From positions 1 to 6,604 of the forward strand of contig JAITNS010000088.1 in the NCBI GenBank assembly GCA_031290315.1: a stretch of DNA of 6,604 nt. Reading direction: 5' to 3'. Both the position numbers and the translations under genes were made by a program. This stretch comes from Puniceicoccales bacterium. Lineage in GTDB: Bacteria > Verrucomicrobiota > Verrucomicrobiia > Opitutales > LL51. Shown here piece after piece: positions 1-5,976 of the stretch. How positions within the stretch are numbered: the first letter of the stretch is position 1; each line of letters starts with the position of its first letter. The notes under the pieces were generated by a model, which worked only from the letters and a program-made list of their open reading frames with translations, did not search any database and was not told the origin of the DNA.

Positions 1-42
1 ATGTTTCATTGAGAAATCCTATTTCTTAAAAATAAAATTCAG

Positions 43-99
43 AAAAAAAGACTCTCTTTAATTGCCATATATCTTCACAACAAAACTGAAAAAGAAGTC
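43..99 (-). terminator. Possible terminator hairpin in repeat copy 1
   Basis: On the minus strand GACT-T-CTTT (99-91) can pair with AAAG-AG-AGTC (59-50), followed directly by seven T residues (49-43). The stem is AT-rich, has a small internal loop and encloses about 30 bases, so it is weaker than a classical intrinsic terminator. The same arrangement recurs in copy 2, which is the main reason to list it. It would act on rpsU read-through transcripts. Confidence 0.3.
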
Positions 100-197
100 T
101 AAGAAATACGTGCAGTAGAAACTTTCTCTGTGAGCTTTCTAAAAAATTTCTTACTACAAGTTTCCCTGAAAGATTCTATTTCTTAAAATGGGAATTT

Positions 198-253
198 AAA
201 AAAAAGACTCTCTTTAATTGTCATATCTTCACAACAAAACCGAAAAAGAAGTC
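198..253 (-). terminator. Possible rpsU terminator hairpin in repeat copy 2
   Basis: Minus-strand bases 253-245 (GACT-T-CTTT) can pair with 215-206 (AAAG-AG-AGTC), followed by eight T residues (205-198). Both arms are identical to those in copy 1 although the sequence between them differs. It is the first such hairpin after the rpsU stop (368-370), so it is the likelier place for the transcript to end. The stem is AT-rich and the loop long. Confidence 0.35.
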
Positions 254-367
254 CAAGAAATGCGTACAGCAGAAACTTTCTCTGTGAACTTTCTAAAGAA
301 TTTCTCGCTGCAAGTTTCCCTGAAAAATCCTATTTCTTAAAATTGGAAAAAGACCTTCCTTTAATTA

Positions 368-568
368 TCACATGTTTTCGTACTTTCTACGCAACATATT
401 GTTAAATACGGCAATCTTTTTAAGACGACGACGCTTTTCGCAAGGCTTTTCAAAATAGCGTTTTGCACGAACATCACGTAAAATCGATTCACGCTCAATC
501 TTCTTTTTTAAACGACGCAAAGCCTTATCAAGGGTTTCGCCTTTTCTTATAGTTACATCAACGGGCAT
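368..568 (-). CDS. rpsU: Small ribosomal subunit protein bS21
   Basis: A 66-residue, very basic protein that matches bS21, a component of the 30S subunit platform that helps mRNA binding at initiation (family knowledge). The N-terminal half carries the family pattern: MPV start, DKALRRLKKKIE at residues 14-25, ILRDVRAKRYFEKP at 29-42, then a basic stretch EKRRRLKK at 44-51. Length is close to the usual ~60-71 residues. The start at 568 is preceded by TTAGGTAAGAT, a weak AGGT-type ribosome site. The gene follows pgi by 44 bp on the same strand, but a good promoter overlaps the pgi stop codon, so it can probably be transcribed alone. Downstream lies the tandem repeat array, whose last partial copy touches the stop codon. 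Confidence 0.95.
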   Translation of the reverse strand: MPVDVTIRKGETLDKALRRLKKKIERESILRDVRAKRYFEKPCEKRRRLKKIAVFNNMLRRKYENM

Positions 569-586
569 ATCTTACCTAAAACAATT

Positions 587-616
587 TCTATATTAACCTA
601 AAATAAAGTATGTCAA
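587..616 (-). promoter_or_regulatory. Probable sigma70-type promoter for rpsU
   Basis: On the minus strand a perfect -35 TTGACA (616-611) is followed after 18 bp by TATAGA (592-587). The -35 box contains the pgi stop codon TGA (615-613). Transcription would begin near 580, giving a leader of about 12 bases before the rpsU ATG. This would uncouple the ribosomal protein gene from the upstream cluster. Confidence 0.5.
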
Positions 617-2178
617 GTTGCAATTTGATATATGTTTTGCTGAACTCCTACACCTTTAGTACATCGCAGACGACGATTGGCAACTAAATGTTCTAAAAGC
701 TTAAAAATAGTTTCAGTATCTCCATCGCTAATCGCTTTCCCTATTTCTTCTACGGAAAATCCTCGATCCATGTGACTCCGTAAGTAGTTCAGGATAGTCA
801 CTTGCAGTTTTAATATTACATTAGCAGCTTTTTTCCCAGCTTCAACACCCGGTTGATGATAGGCGTTAATATCAATCATCGATGCGTAAAAACTAACCGC
901 CCGTTCATAAAGCCCAATGAGTACCCCTAAATGGTATTCGTCTATTCTGTCAATACTAATCGTAATCGATCCACGATCGTTTTCATATAGCGCCTGACGC
1001 GTCCCTAAAAGAAATCCTTCAAGATAGTCGCCCATCGTAATACCTTCTTCAATAAATATCGATTCCCCAGAACGATCAGATAAAACTTCAATAAAAGTAA
1101 TGAAAAAATTGTTAATGCCATCGCGTAGCTGTTGTACATAGGCGTGCTGGTCCGTAGATCCTTTATTTCCATAGACGGTCAACCCTTGCTCAACAATTTT
1201 ACCCCCACGATCCACTTTTTTCCCAATCGATTCCATAATTAATTGTTGTAGGAAGTTCGAAAATAAGGAGAGACGATCTTTGTAGGGAATAATAACCATC
1301 GCCTTTTTACCAATTCCATGGGTGGCAGTATACCAAGCAGTTGCAAGTAATAGGGCTGGGTTCCTTTTCCCATGAATACGCGTTAAAGAATCAATGTCCC
1401 GCATCCCATCGAGAAATTGCTTGTAATCAATGCCCTGTAACGCCATCGGTAGTAAACCAACAATCGATGCAATACTCGTACGACCTCCAACCCAATCCCA
1501 CATCGGAAAACGTTTGAGCCATCCTTCTTTCTTAGCCTGTTGGTCCAACTGGCTGTCTTCACAGGTTATCGCAACCGCATGACGCGAAAATGTTAACCCC
1601 GCTTGCTCGTAGGCATGCGCAACTTCTAACATCCCATTGCGCGTTTCGGGAGTGCCCCCCGACTTTGAAGTAACAATTGTAAGCGTTTCACCGAGCTTTC
1701 CTTCAAGCTTGGCCAAAATTAAGTCGATGCCGTCCGGATCCGTATTGTCAATAAAATAAAGCTCCATTTTATTTTTAGGGACTTTCGTAAGCGCAAAACA
1801 GGCAAGTTGTGGGCCTAATGCCGAACCGCCTATCCCTATACATAAAACATTCTTAAACTTCTTCGCTTGCCCATAAATGTCCCCCCCATGTACCGCGTAA
1901 GTAAAACGATCTAAAGCACTCCAAACATCGATGATCATCGTTCTTAAATCGTTGGAAGGCGCAATCGCTGGATTGCGAAGCCAATAGTGGCCAACCATAC
2001 GGTTTTCATCTGGATTCCCTATGCCCCCACTCTCCAATGCCGCCATTTCTTTAAAAATAGATCCATGGTCGAGTTTGGAAAATATTTCGTCAAATCCATC
2101 GATTTTACTAACATCTATTCCTAACCCAATATCCTCAAAATTAAAATAATGATCGCAAAAATAATTCCATTTGTCCAT
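613..2178 (-). CDS. pgi: Glucose-6-phosphate isomerase
   Basis: A 521-residue cytoplasmic phosphoglucose isomerase, interconverting glucose-6-phosphate and fructose-6-phosphate. Visible hallmarks are the sugar-phosphate site IGIGGSALGPQL at 114-124, NTDPDGID at 145-152, the phosphate-binding TSKSGGTPET at 170-179, DWVGGRTS at 228-235, MESIGKKVDR at 315-324 with the catalytic-region Glu, GNKGSTDQHAYVQQLRDG at 337-354 with the ring-opening His, and YHQPGVEAGKKAA at 440-452 with the conserved Lys. Nothing essential seems missing. The wording resembles the cyanobacterial/chlamydial branch rather than E. coli. Residues after ~458 form a tail (FSVEEIGKAI, ETIFKLLEHLVANRRL) that reads like a small winged helix; similar tails are, as I recall, typical of that branch. 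No clear ribosome site precedes ATG 2178. The gene is 105 bp downstream of hprK, with a strong hairpin in the gap. Confidence 0.96.
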   Translation of the reverse strand: MDKWNYFCDHYFNFEDIGLGIDVSKIDGFDEIFSKLDHGSIFKEMAALESGGIGNPDENRMVGHYWLRNPAIAPSNDLRTMIIDVWSALDRFTYAVHGGDIYGQAKKFKNVLCIGIGGSALGPQLACFALTKVPKNKMELYFIDNTDPDGIDLILAKLEGKLGETLTIVTSKSGGTPETRNGMLEVAHAYEQAGLTFSRHAVAITCEDSQLDQQAKKEGWLKRFPMWDWVGGRTSIASIVGLLPMALQGIDYKQFLDGMRDIDSLTRIHGKRNPALLLATAWYTATHGIGKKAMVIIPYKDRLSLFSNFLQQLIMESIGKKVDRGGKIVEQGLTVYGNKGSTDQHAYVQQLRDGINNFFITFIEVLSDRSGESIFIEEGITMGDYLEGFLLGTRQALYENDRGSITISIDRIDEYHLGVLIGLYERAVSFYASMIDINAYHQPGVEAGKKAANVILKLQVTILNYLRSHMDRGFSVEEIGKAISDGDTETIFKLLEHLVANRRLRCTKGVGVQQNIYQIAT

Positions 2179-2185
2179 AAACTGT

Positions 2186-2213
2186 AAGCTAAATCTTTTT
2201 CATTTTTCGTCAA
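2186..2213 (-). promoter_or_regulatory. Weak candidate promoter for pgi
   Basis: On the minus strand TTGACG (2213-2208) is followed after 16 bp by TAGCTT (2191-2186), a poor -10 match. Transcription would start almost at the ATG (2178), implying a near-leaderless mRNA. It is listed because the hairpin upstream would otherwise leave pgi dependent on read-through. Confidence 0.2.
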
Positions 2214-2252
2214 TGGGAACTGTGCTCGATCGGTGCTGATTTTTGTAAGGAA

Positions 2253-2277
2253 CGGTTTGGAAATAAATTCCAAACCG
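2253..2277 (-). terminator. Strong hairpin between hprK and pgi
   Basis: CGGTTTGGAA (2253-2262) and TTCCAAACCG (2268-2277) form a perfect 10-bp stem with a 5-base loop. It begins 6 bases beyond the hprK stop codon in the direction of transcription. Downstream on the minus strand comes TTCCTTAC, only partly T-rich, so it may be a leaky terminator, an mRNA-stabilising 3' hairpin or an attenuator controlling how much transcript enters pgi. On the plus strand no T-run follows it. Confidence 0.5.
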
Positions 2278-2283
2278 CCGGAA

Positions 2284-3246
2284 CTACTTGTTCATCTCAA
2301 GCATATGCTTAATTAAGCGCTGGCTTAATTCTTCTGCTGGATTATTCCCGTTTGCCCTCAGAAGTTGCATCGTTGTCGCAACTTCTACAAGACGATAGGA
2401 ATCATTCCCCGAACAAAACGGAAGCGTGATTAGGGGTAGATTGTGGTTTAGGATCTCGAAATTAGATGGCTCTTCAAGACCAGTTCTCCCAGAATATTCC
2501 GGAAGATTCTCTTCAAAGCGAATCACAAGCTCGATATTCGATTGCGCTCGTACGGAACGCATCCCGAAAATTTCGGCCAATTTCAGTAATCCAATACCAC
2601 GAAACTCCATATAACCTTGCGTGATCTCTTTACTGCGACCAATGAGATTCCCATGGTGCCCGCAAGAAATACACACAACATCATCCGCAATCAGAGTATG
2701 CCCATGCTCGATTAATGCCACAATACATGCACTCTTCGGAAGCGCCGGTAACCCTTGAAGAAGGACCCCCATTCCATGAATTTCAATTAATGAGCCAAAG
2801 ATAGTAGTCTGTGGCGAAAAATATTCATCAAGGAAGATGGTCGCTTTTTCTATGAATTCCCCAGAACTCAAAGCCGTCGTTAATATCGGTAATGCCCTCT
2901 GATTAAAATAATCAATCAAATGTTGCGGAATCGTAACACGATCCGTAACGACAAAACAAGGCACATGACGTGCGTCGATATTCCTAATGGCTTCGATTTG
3001 AGCATCGCGTTCAAGATCAAGGAGATAAGACAGTTCGCAAAAACCCGCATATTGTAAGCGTTTCGCTGCGAAGTGTTTAAAATACCCTGTCAACGCTAAC
3101 GCTGGACGATTAACAGCAGGATCCGCAATCTTTCGCGTCTCCATACTGCTTCCACCGGCAAGTAGCTTTAAACTAAGCATATTTTCTGTCATCTCAAAGA
3201 AATGACGAACAACTAGATCCGAATTTATTTTTACCAATTCTTTCAT
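2284..3246 (-). CDS. hprK: HPr kinase/phosphorylase-like protein with degenerate active site
   Basis: A 320-residue protein with the HprK layout. The N-terminal domain (about 1-135) has DPAVNRPALALTGYFKHF at 42-59 and the VPCFVVTDR segment at 95-103. The C-terminal kinase domain (about 136-320) has IADD at 186-189, MEFRGIGLLKLAEIFG at 213-228 and GLEEPSNFEIL at 256-266. In true HprK this enzyme phosphorylates and dephosphorylates HPr on Ser to control carbon catabolite repression. Here key parts are changed. Walker A, normally like GESGIGKS, reads GLPALPKS (165-172), keeping only the first Gly and Lys-Ser. The usual His-Gly before the P-loop is Phe-Gly (150-151). The C-terminal loop, usually with RPGR, is CSGND (278-282). 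The ADD acidic pair and the EFRG signature remain. ATG 3246 follows TTAGGCT and lies 25 bp after the cyclase stop, so the two are probably cotranscribed. Family membership is secure; HPr kinase activity is doubtful. Confidence 0.85.
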   Translation of the reverse strand: MKELVKINSDLVVRHFFEMTENMLSLKLLAGGSSMETRKIADPAVNRPALALTGYFKHFAAKRLQYAGFCELSYLLDLERDAQIEAIRNIDARHVPCFVVTDRVTIPQHLIDYFNQRALPILTTALSSGEFIEKATIFLDEYFSPQTTIFGSLIEIHGMGVLLQGLPALPKSACIVALIEHGHTLIADDVVCISCGHHGNLIGRSKEITQGYMEFRGIGLLKLAEIFGMRSVRAQSNIELVIRFEENLPEYSGRTGLEEPSNFEILNHNLPLITLPFCSGNDSYRLVEVATTMQLLRANGNNPAEELSQRLIKHMLEMNK

Positions 3247-3271
3247 AGCCTAATACTTTATTTCTTTTCTC

Positions 3272-4648
3272 TCAAATCGTCGAAGATGAAAAACTTTGAT
3301 CCGCAAATAACATCATTTTACCGTCCTTAAAAAGCGTTACTTGATGAGTACTTTCAGAAACTGCAATGGCAATACAATTCGCAACTGCAGAAATTGCTGC
3401 CCCAGCCGCATGTCGCGTCCCAAATCCACTGGGCATTTGTATCGCACGCTCGCTAGAAGCTTGAATCATTGACCCTGCCGATTCAATCACCCCATCACCT
3501 CGTACAATGAATGCCCCGTCAATCGACGAAAATTCTTTAATCGTTTCAACCATAAAAGGATTTAAAATGTTGCGATCCTCCTCCTTATAGCCGTAAAACG
3601 GATTCAAGACCAATGGCTTTGTGAATGGCTTAATTTTAGTAATGTTACCAATCACAAATAAACACCCTACCGACTTGCCTTCACGCCCTTCTACGGAAAT
3701 ATCAGCGGCAATCGCTAGCAAACGCTCCAACGCTTCCGGTTGAATGCCTTCTTTTATGAGACTTTCATTATCCGAAAATGAGTTACCAAATTCTTTAGCA
3801 ATGTCGACAATGGAAATGGTATCAAAGATATTACTTTTCGGGAGCCCCGAAAAACAACAAATCTTATCTTTATAATTGAGAATCCCACGCGTAAGTGCAA
3901 TAATAATAGCGCTGCGGGCCTGCGATAATCGATAGTTTGAAAAGGGGTGAACGTAAATGATATCGTCGAAAATACTATCCATTGCACCAACACTATCGGT
4001 TTTATGGGCAACAAGACAAAAACGAATCCCTCTTAATTTCTCCGTAATCTCGAAAGGCCCCGTCAAAACATCTCCAAAAATCAAAATCGCTGCACATTGG
4101 TTGAAACGAGCAATCTTTTGCGCTTCCCGTAGCATGAGATGATTGGTCGAACTCTTATCCATACTAATAGGCGATTTGCATGTACCAAATAAGTAGCGGA
4201 TATTACGACGAAAAGTGGCGATACTTTGGTCTTTAAAGATGAGATTAATATTGTCCTGATTCTGAAAAACACGAGCGATTGACGCCAATACGGTGAGATA
4301 AGATTCTTCGTTTTGAGTAGAAATAATCATAAGGAAGACAAGGCGTGTATCTTTATGTTCTCCGGAATTGGTGGAACTAAGTCCATTTTTACACCGCCCT
4401 AGAGCGAAAATATACGGCTTACTGATGGGATGTCGAACATAGGGCATCGCCACACCATTACCTAGATAGGAAGTAATGGTTTTTTCCCGTTCAATAATTT
4501 CATCAATAATAGAAGTATTTTCTTCTGGCGTATCGAACACTCTGCATGTTTGAAGCAATTCCAGAAGCGCATCGCTAAAATTACTACTTTGTAGCTCAAT
4601 AATTCGACTTTTAGATAGATATCGGCCAAGACGCATGATAAACCCCAT
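3272..4648 (-). CDS. EIIA-like domain fused to a diadenylate cyclase (c-di-AMP synthase)
   Basis: A 458-residue three-part protein. Residues ~5-155 resemble a PtsN/fructose-type PTS EIIA domain: RLGRYLSKSRII at 6-17, an EREKTITSYLGNGVAMPY core at 53-70 and the helix YLTVLASIARVF at 117-128. The phosphorylated His expected in a GxAxPH motif is Tyr70. Residues ~170-290 look like the pyruvate-kinase-C-like domain found before the cyclase in archaeal DacZ (inference). Residues ~300-450 are a DAC/DisA_N domain: EGREGKSVGCLFVIG at 320-334, LNPF at 348-351, the DGA motif at 377-379, GTRHAAGAAIS at 410-420 and IAIAVSES at 426-433. DAC enzymes join two ATP into c-di-AMP; here RHR is RHA, so activity is likely but unproven. 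The annotated start is the longest. The promoter at 4658-4686 would leave only ~3 leader bases, so ATG 4636 (Met5, MRLGRYLS) is the more likely start. It is first in the minus-strand cluster and divergent from dnaN. Confidence 0.85.
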   Translation of the reverse strand: MGFIMRLGRYLSKSRIIELQSSNFSDALLELLQTCRVFDTPEENTSIIDEIIEREKTITSYLGNGVAMPYVRHPISKPYIFALGRCKNGLSSTNSGEHKDTRLVFLMIISTQNEESYLTVLASIARVFQNQDNINLIFKDQSIATFRRNIRYLFGTCKSPISMDKSSTNHLMLREAQKIARFNQCAAILIFGDVLTGPFEITEKLRGIRFCLVAHKTDSVGAMDSIFDDIIYVHPFSNYRLSQARSAIIIALTRGILNYKDKICCFSGLPKSNIFDTISIVDIAKEFGNSFSDNESLIKEGIQPEALERLLAIAADISVEGREGKSVGCLFVIGNITKIKPFTKPLVLNPFYGYKEEDRNILNPFMVETIKEFSSIDGAFIVRGDGVIESAGSMIQASSERAIQMPSGFGTRHAAGAAISAVANCIAIAVSESTHQVTLFKDGKMMLFADQSFSSSTI

Positions 4649-4657
4649 TTGATATTT

Positions 4658-4686
4658 AATATAAGAAACGGTTCTGCCAATTTCAA
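4658..4686 (-). promoter_or_regulatory. Sigma70-type promoter of the minus-strand cyclase-hprK cluster
   Basis: On the minus strand TTGAAA (4686-4681) and TATATT (4663-4658) are separated by exactly 17 bp, five of six consensus bases in each box. Transcription should start near 4651. This places the transcription start only a few bases before ATG 4648 but about 15 before ATG 4636, which favours the shorter cyclase. Confidence 0.6.
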
Positions 4687-4698
4687 AATGTATATAAA

Positions 4699-4704
4699 TA
4701 TAAT
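4699..4704 (+). promoter_or_regulatory. Candidate -10 element for dnaN
   Basis: A perfect TATAAT lies on the plus strand in an AT-rich stretch, about 70 bases before the dnaN ATG. No convincing -35 lies 16-18 bp upstream. An alternative pair is TTGTCA (4735-4740) with TAACTT (4757-4762), closer to the gene but with a poor -10. Either way the dnaN and cyclase promoters sit back to back in 128 bp, so they could influence each other. Confidence 0.25.
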
Positions 4705-4776
4705 ATTTTCATTTTTGGGTAATTTTTTTCTGACTTGTCATTTCACTGGGATGTCCTAACTTGAAAGGATAGGGTT

Positions 4777-5907
4777 ATGAAATTTATTATAGAAAAAGAT
4801 GCTTTGAGCGCTGGATTACAGCAAGTAATGAATATTGTTGGAACAAAGTTGACCATGCCTATCCTCGCTAATGTTTTAATTGAAGCGAACACCGAACAAA
4901 ATCAAATCATATTTTCCACCACTAATTTAGATATAGGTATGCGCTGTATGGTAACCGCTCAAGTGTCCCAATCCGGAAGTATTACCTTACCCGCTAAAAA
5001 ATTCGCTTCCATTGTCAAAGCGCTACCCGATAGGGAAGTGGCGTTCGAGTTGGAAGGGGATATGCTAGTCCGCCTATCGTCGGGAGGTTCCCGATTTAAG
5101 ATCCTCGGATTACTGGCGAACGATTTCCCTAAGCTACCCCAGTTGAATGTCGATCAAAAAATTACCATCAATCAAACCCAACTCCTGCGTATGTTGAAAA
5201 GTATCTCCTATGCCCAATCAAAGGACGAAAATCGCTATATTCTAAATGGAGTATATTTTCTGGCCGAAGACAATAATATTCACTTTATCGCAACCGATGG
5301 GCGTCGATTAGCACTTGTTTCCCAGGAAACAGCGGATTGTAATGTGCAGAAAAATGTAATCGTTCCCGCAAAAACAATCGCCGAACTAGAACGTACCTTG
5401 GGGGTGGGCGAAAATGTACAGATCTTGATGACCGATAAGCAAATTGCGTTTTCGATCGATGTGGAATCCAGTGATACGGGTAGTATTTGCGAGAATATTT
5501 ATATCGTTTCTAAGGTCGTCGAAGGGAAGTACCCAAACTATAAGCAAGTGATTCCCGCTTCCTCGGATTATCGCATACGCTTGGATCGGGAACAATTATT
5601 AGCAGTAATTCAGCGGATAGCGTTAGTGGCAGATGAAAAAAATTATCCCGTACGACTCAAGCCGGCCGATAATGCGCTGGAGGCATTGGCGAGAAGTTCC
5701 ATCTACGGGGAAGCTCAAGAAAAATTACCCATAGCCTATGATGGAGATACGGTAGAGATCGCTTTTAATCCGCAATTCTTAGTCGATCCATTGAAGGTAT
5801 TGGCGAATGATGAGGTGTACTTCGAGTTCAAAAATGAGCTTAGCCCGGGAATTATTAAAACAAATGATACTTTTTTATGCGTCATTATGCCCTTACGTAT
5901 TAATTAG
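4777..5907 (+). CDS. dnaN: DNA polymerase III subunit beta (sliding clamp)
   Basis: A 376-residue beta clamp, the ring that tethers DNA polymerase III and many repair proteins to DNA. Three similar domains are expected (roughly 1-122, 128-250, 255-376). Recognisable segments are MKFII at the start, MPILANVLIEA at 27-37, TTNLDIGMR at 48-56, RYILNGVYF at 153-161, TDGRRLALV at 173-181, VEGKYPNYKQVIP at 248-260, VEIAFNPQFLVDPL at 326-339 and the closing VIMPLRI at 369-375. Length is close to the usual ~366-380. A stretch around 228-243 before SKVVEG looks a little longer than in E. coli. The start is well supported by AAAGGA at 4764-4769, 7 bases before ATG; this is the best ribosome site in the window. 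No convincing intrinsic terminator follows, only AT-rich sequence with a T7 run at 5911-5917. No dnaA or recF is seen next to it. Confidence 0.97.
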   Translation: MKFIIEKDALSAGLQQVMNIVGTKLTMPILANVLIEANTEQNQIIFSTTNLDIGMRCMVTAQVSQSGSITLPAKKFASIVKALPDREVAFELEGDMLVRLSSGGSRFKILGLLANDFPKLPQLNVDQKITINQTQLLRMLKSISYAQSKDENRYILNGVYFLAEDNNIHFIATDGRRLALVSQETADCNVQKNVIVPAKTIAELERTLGVGENVQILMTDKQIAFSIDVESSDTGSICENIYIVSKVVEGKYPNYKQVIPASSDYRIRLDREQLLAVIQRIALVADEKNYPVRLKPADNALEALARSSIYGEAQEKLPIAYDGDTVEIAFNPQFLVDPLKVLANDEVYFEFKNELSPGIIKTNDTFLCVIMPLRIN

Positions 5908-5963
5908 AAATTTTTTTATAAAAATAATGCTTTTAATGCTTGACCTTTAGATTAATTTGAGAA

Positions 5964-5976
5964 AGCCTATTAGGCT
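5964..5976 (+). promoter_or_regulatory. Inverted repeat abutting the start codon of the CPBP protease gene
   Basis: AGCCTA-T-TAGGCT is a perfect 6-bp inverted repeat around one central base, ending immediately before ATG 5977. It contains the AGG that would serve as ribosome site, so a protein bound here would block initiation; as RNA the one-base centre forces some arm bases into the loop. The right half is shared with the hprK start (see findings). Function is inference only. Confidence 0.3.

Larger units (their letters stand above)
1..367. repeat. Tandem array of a ~155-bp repeat downstream of rpsU
   Basis: No gene is visible here. Two full copies lie at about 11-167 and 168-321, and a partial third at about 322-366 ends against the rpsU stop codon. 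Bases 1-10 resemble the end of a further copy, so the array probably continues left of the window. Shared blocks include TATTTCTTAAAA, GACTCTCTTTAATTG, CTTCACAACAAAAC, AGAAACTTTCTCTGTGA and AAGTTTCCCTG. From position 50 versus 206 onward the two full copies differ by 11 substitutions, all transitions, plus one 2-base indel over about 117 columns. The first ~40 bases of the unit are less conserved. Each full copy can form a hairpin with a T-tract on the minus strand, the direction in which rpsU is transcribed. The copies are clearly diverged, so this is not a recent duplication. The function is unknown. Confidence 0.85.

Noticed and set aside
1..367. CRISPR array
   Set aside because: The repeated unit is ~155 bp with diverged copies and no short identical repeats with unique spacers.
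2426..2614. 62-codon open frame on the plus strand inside hprK
   Set aside because: It is antisense to a clearly recognisable HprK-family protein, has no ribosome site and no family resemblance; a shadow frame.
3754..4686. Several 60-86-codon open frames overlapping the cyclase gene on both strands
   Set aside because: All overlap the long three-domain frame, which has conserved motifs throughout; the overlapping frames have low-complexity, non-family sequence.
5386..5595. 69-codon minus-strand open frame within dnaN
   Set aside because: It lies entirely inside the conserved beta clamp frame and shows no motif or ribosome site.
4777..5907. Replication origin next to dnaN
   Set aside because: The 128-bp upstream region is AT-rich but shows no DnaA-box cluster, and neither dnaA nor other origin genes are present.
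5908..5976. Intrinsic terminator after dnaN and a TTGACC promoter (5940-5945) for the CPBP gene
   Set aside because: The T7 run at 5911-5917 has no stable GC-containing stem before it, and no acceptable -10 lies 16-18 bp after TTGACC.
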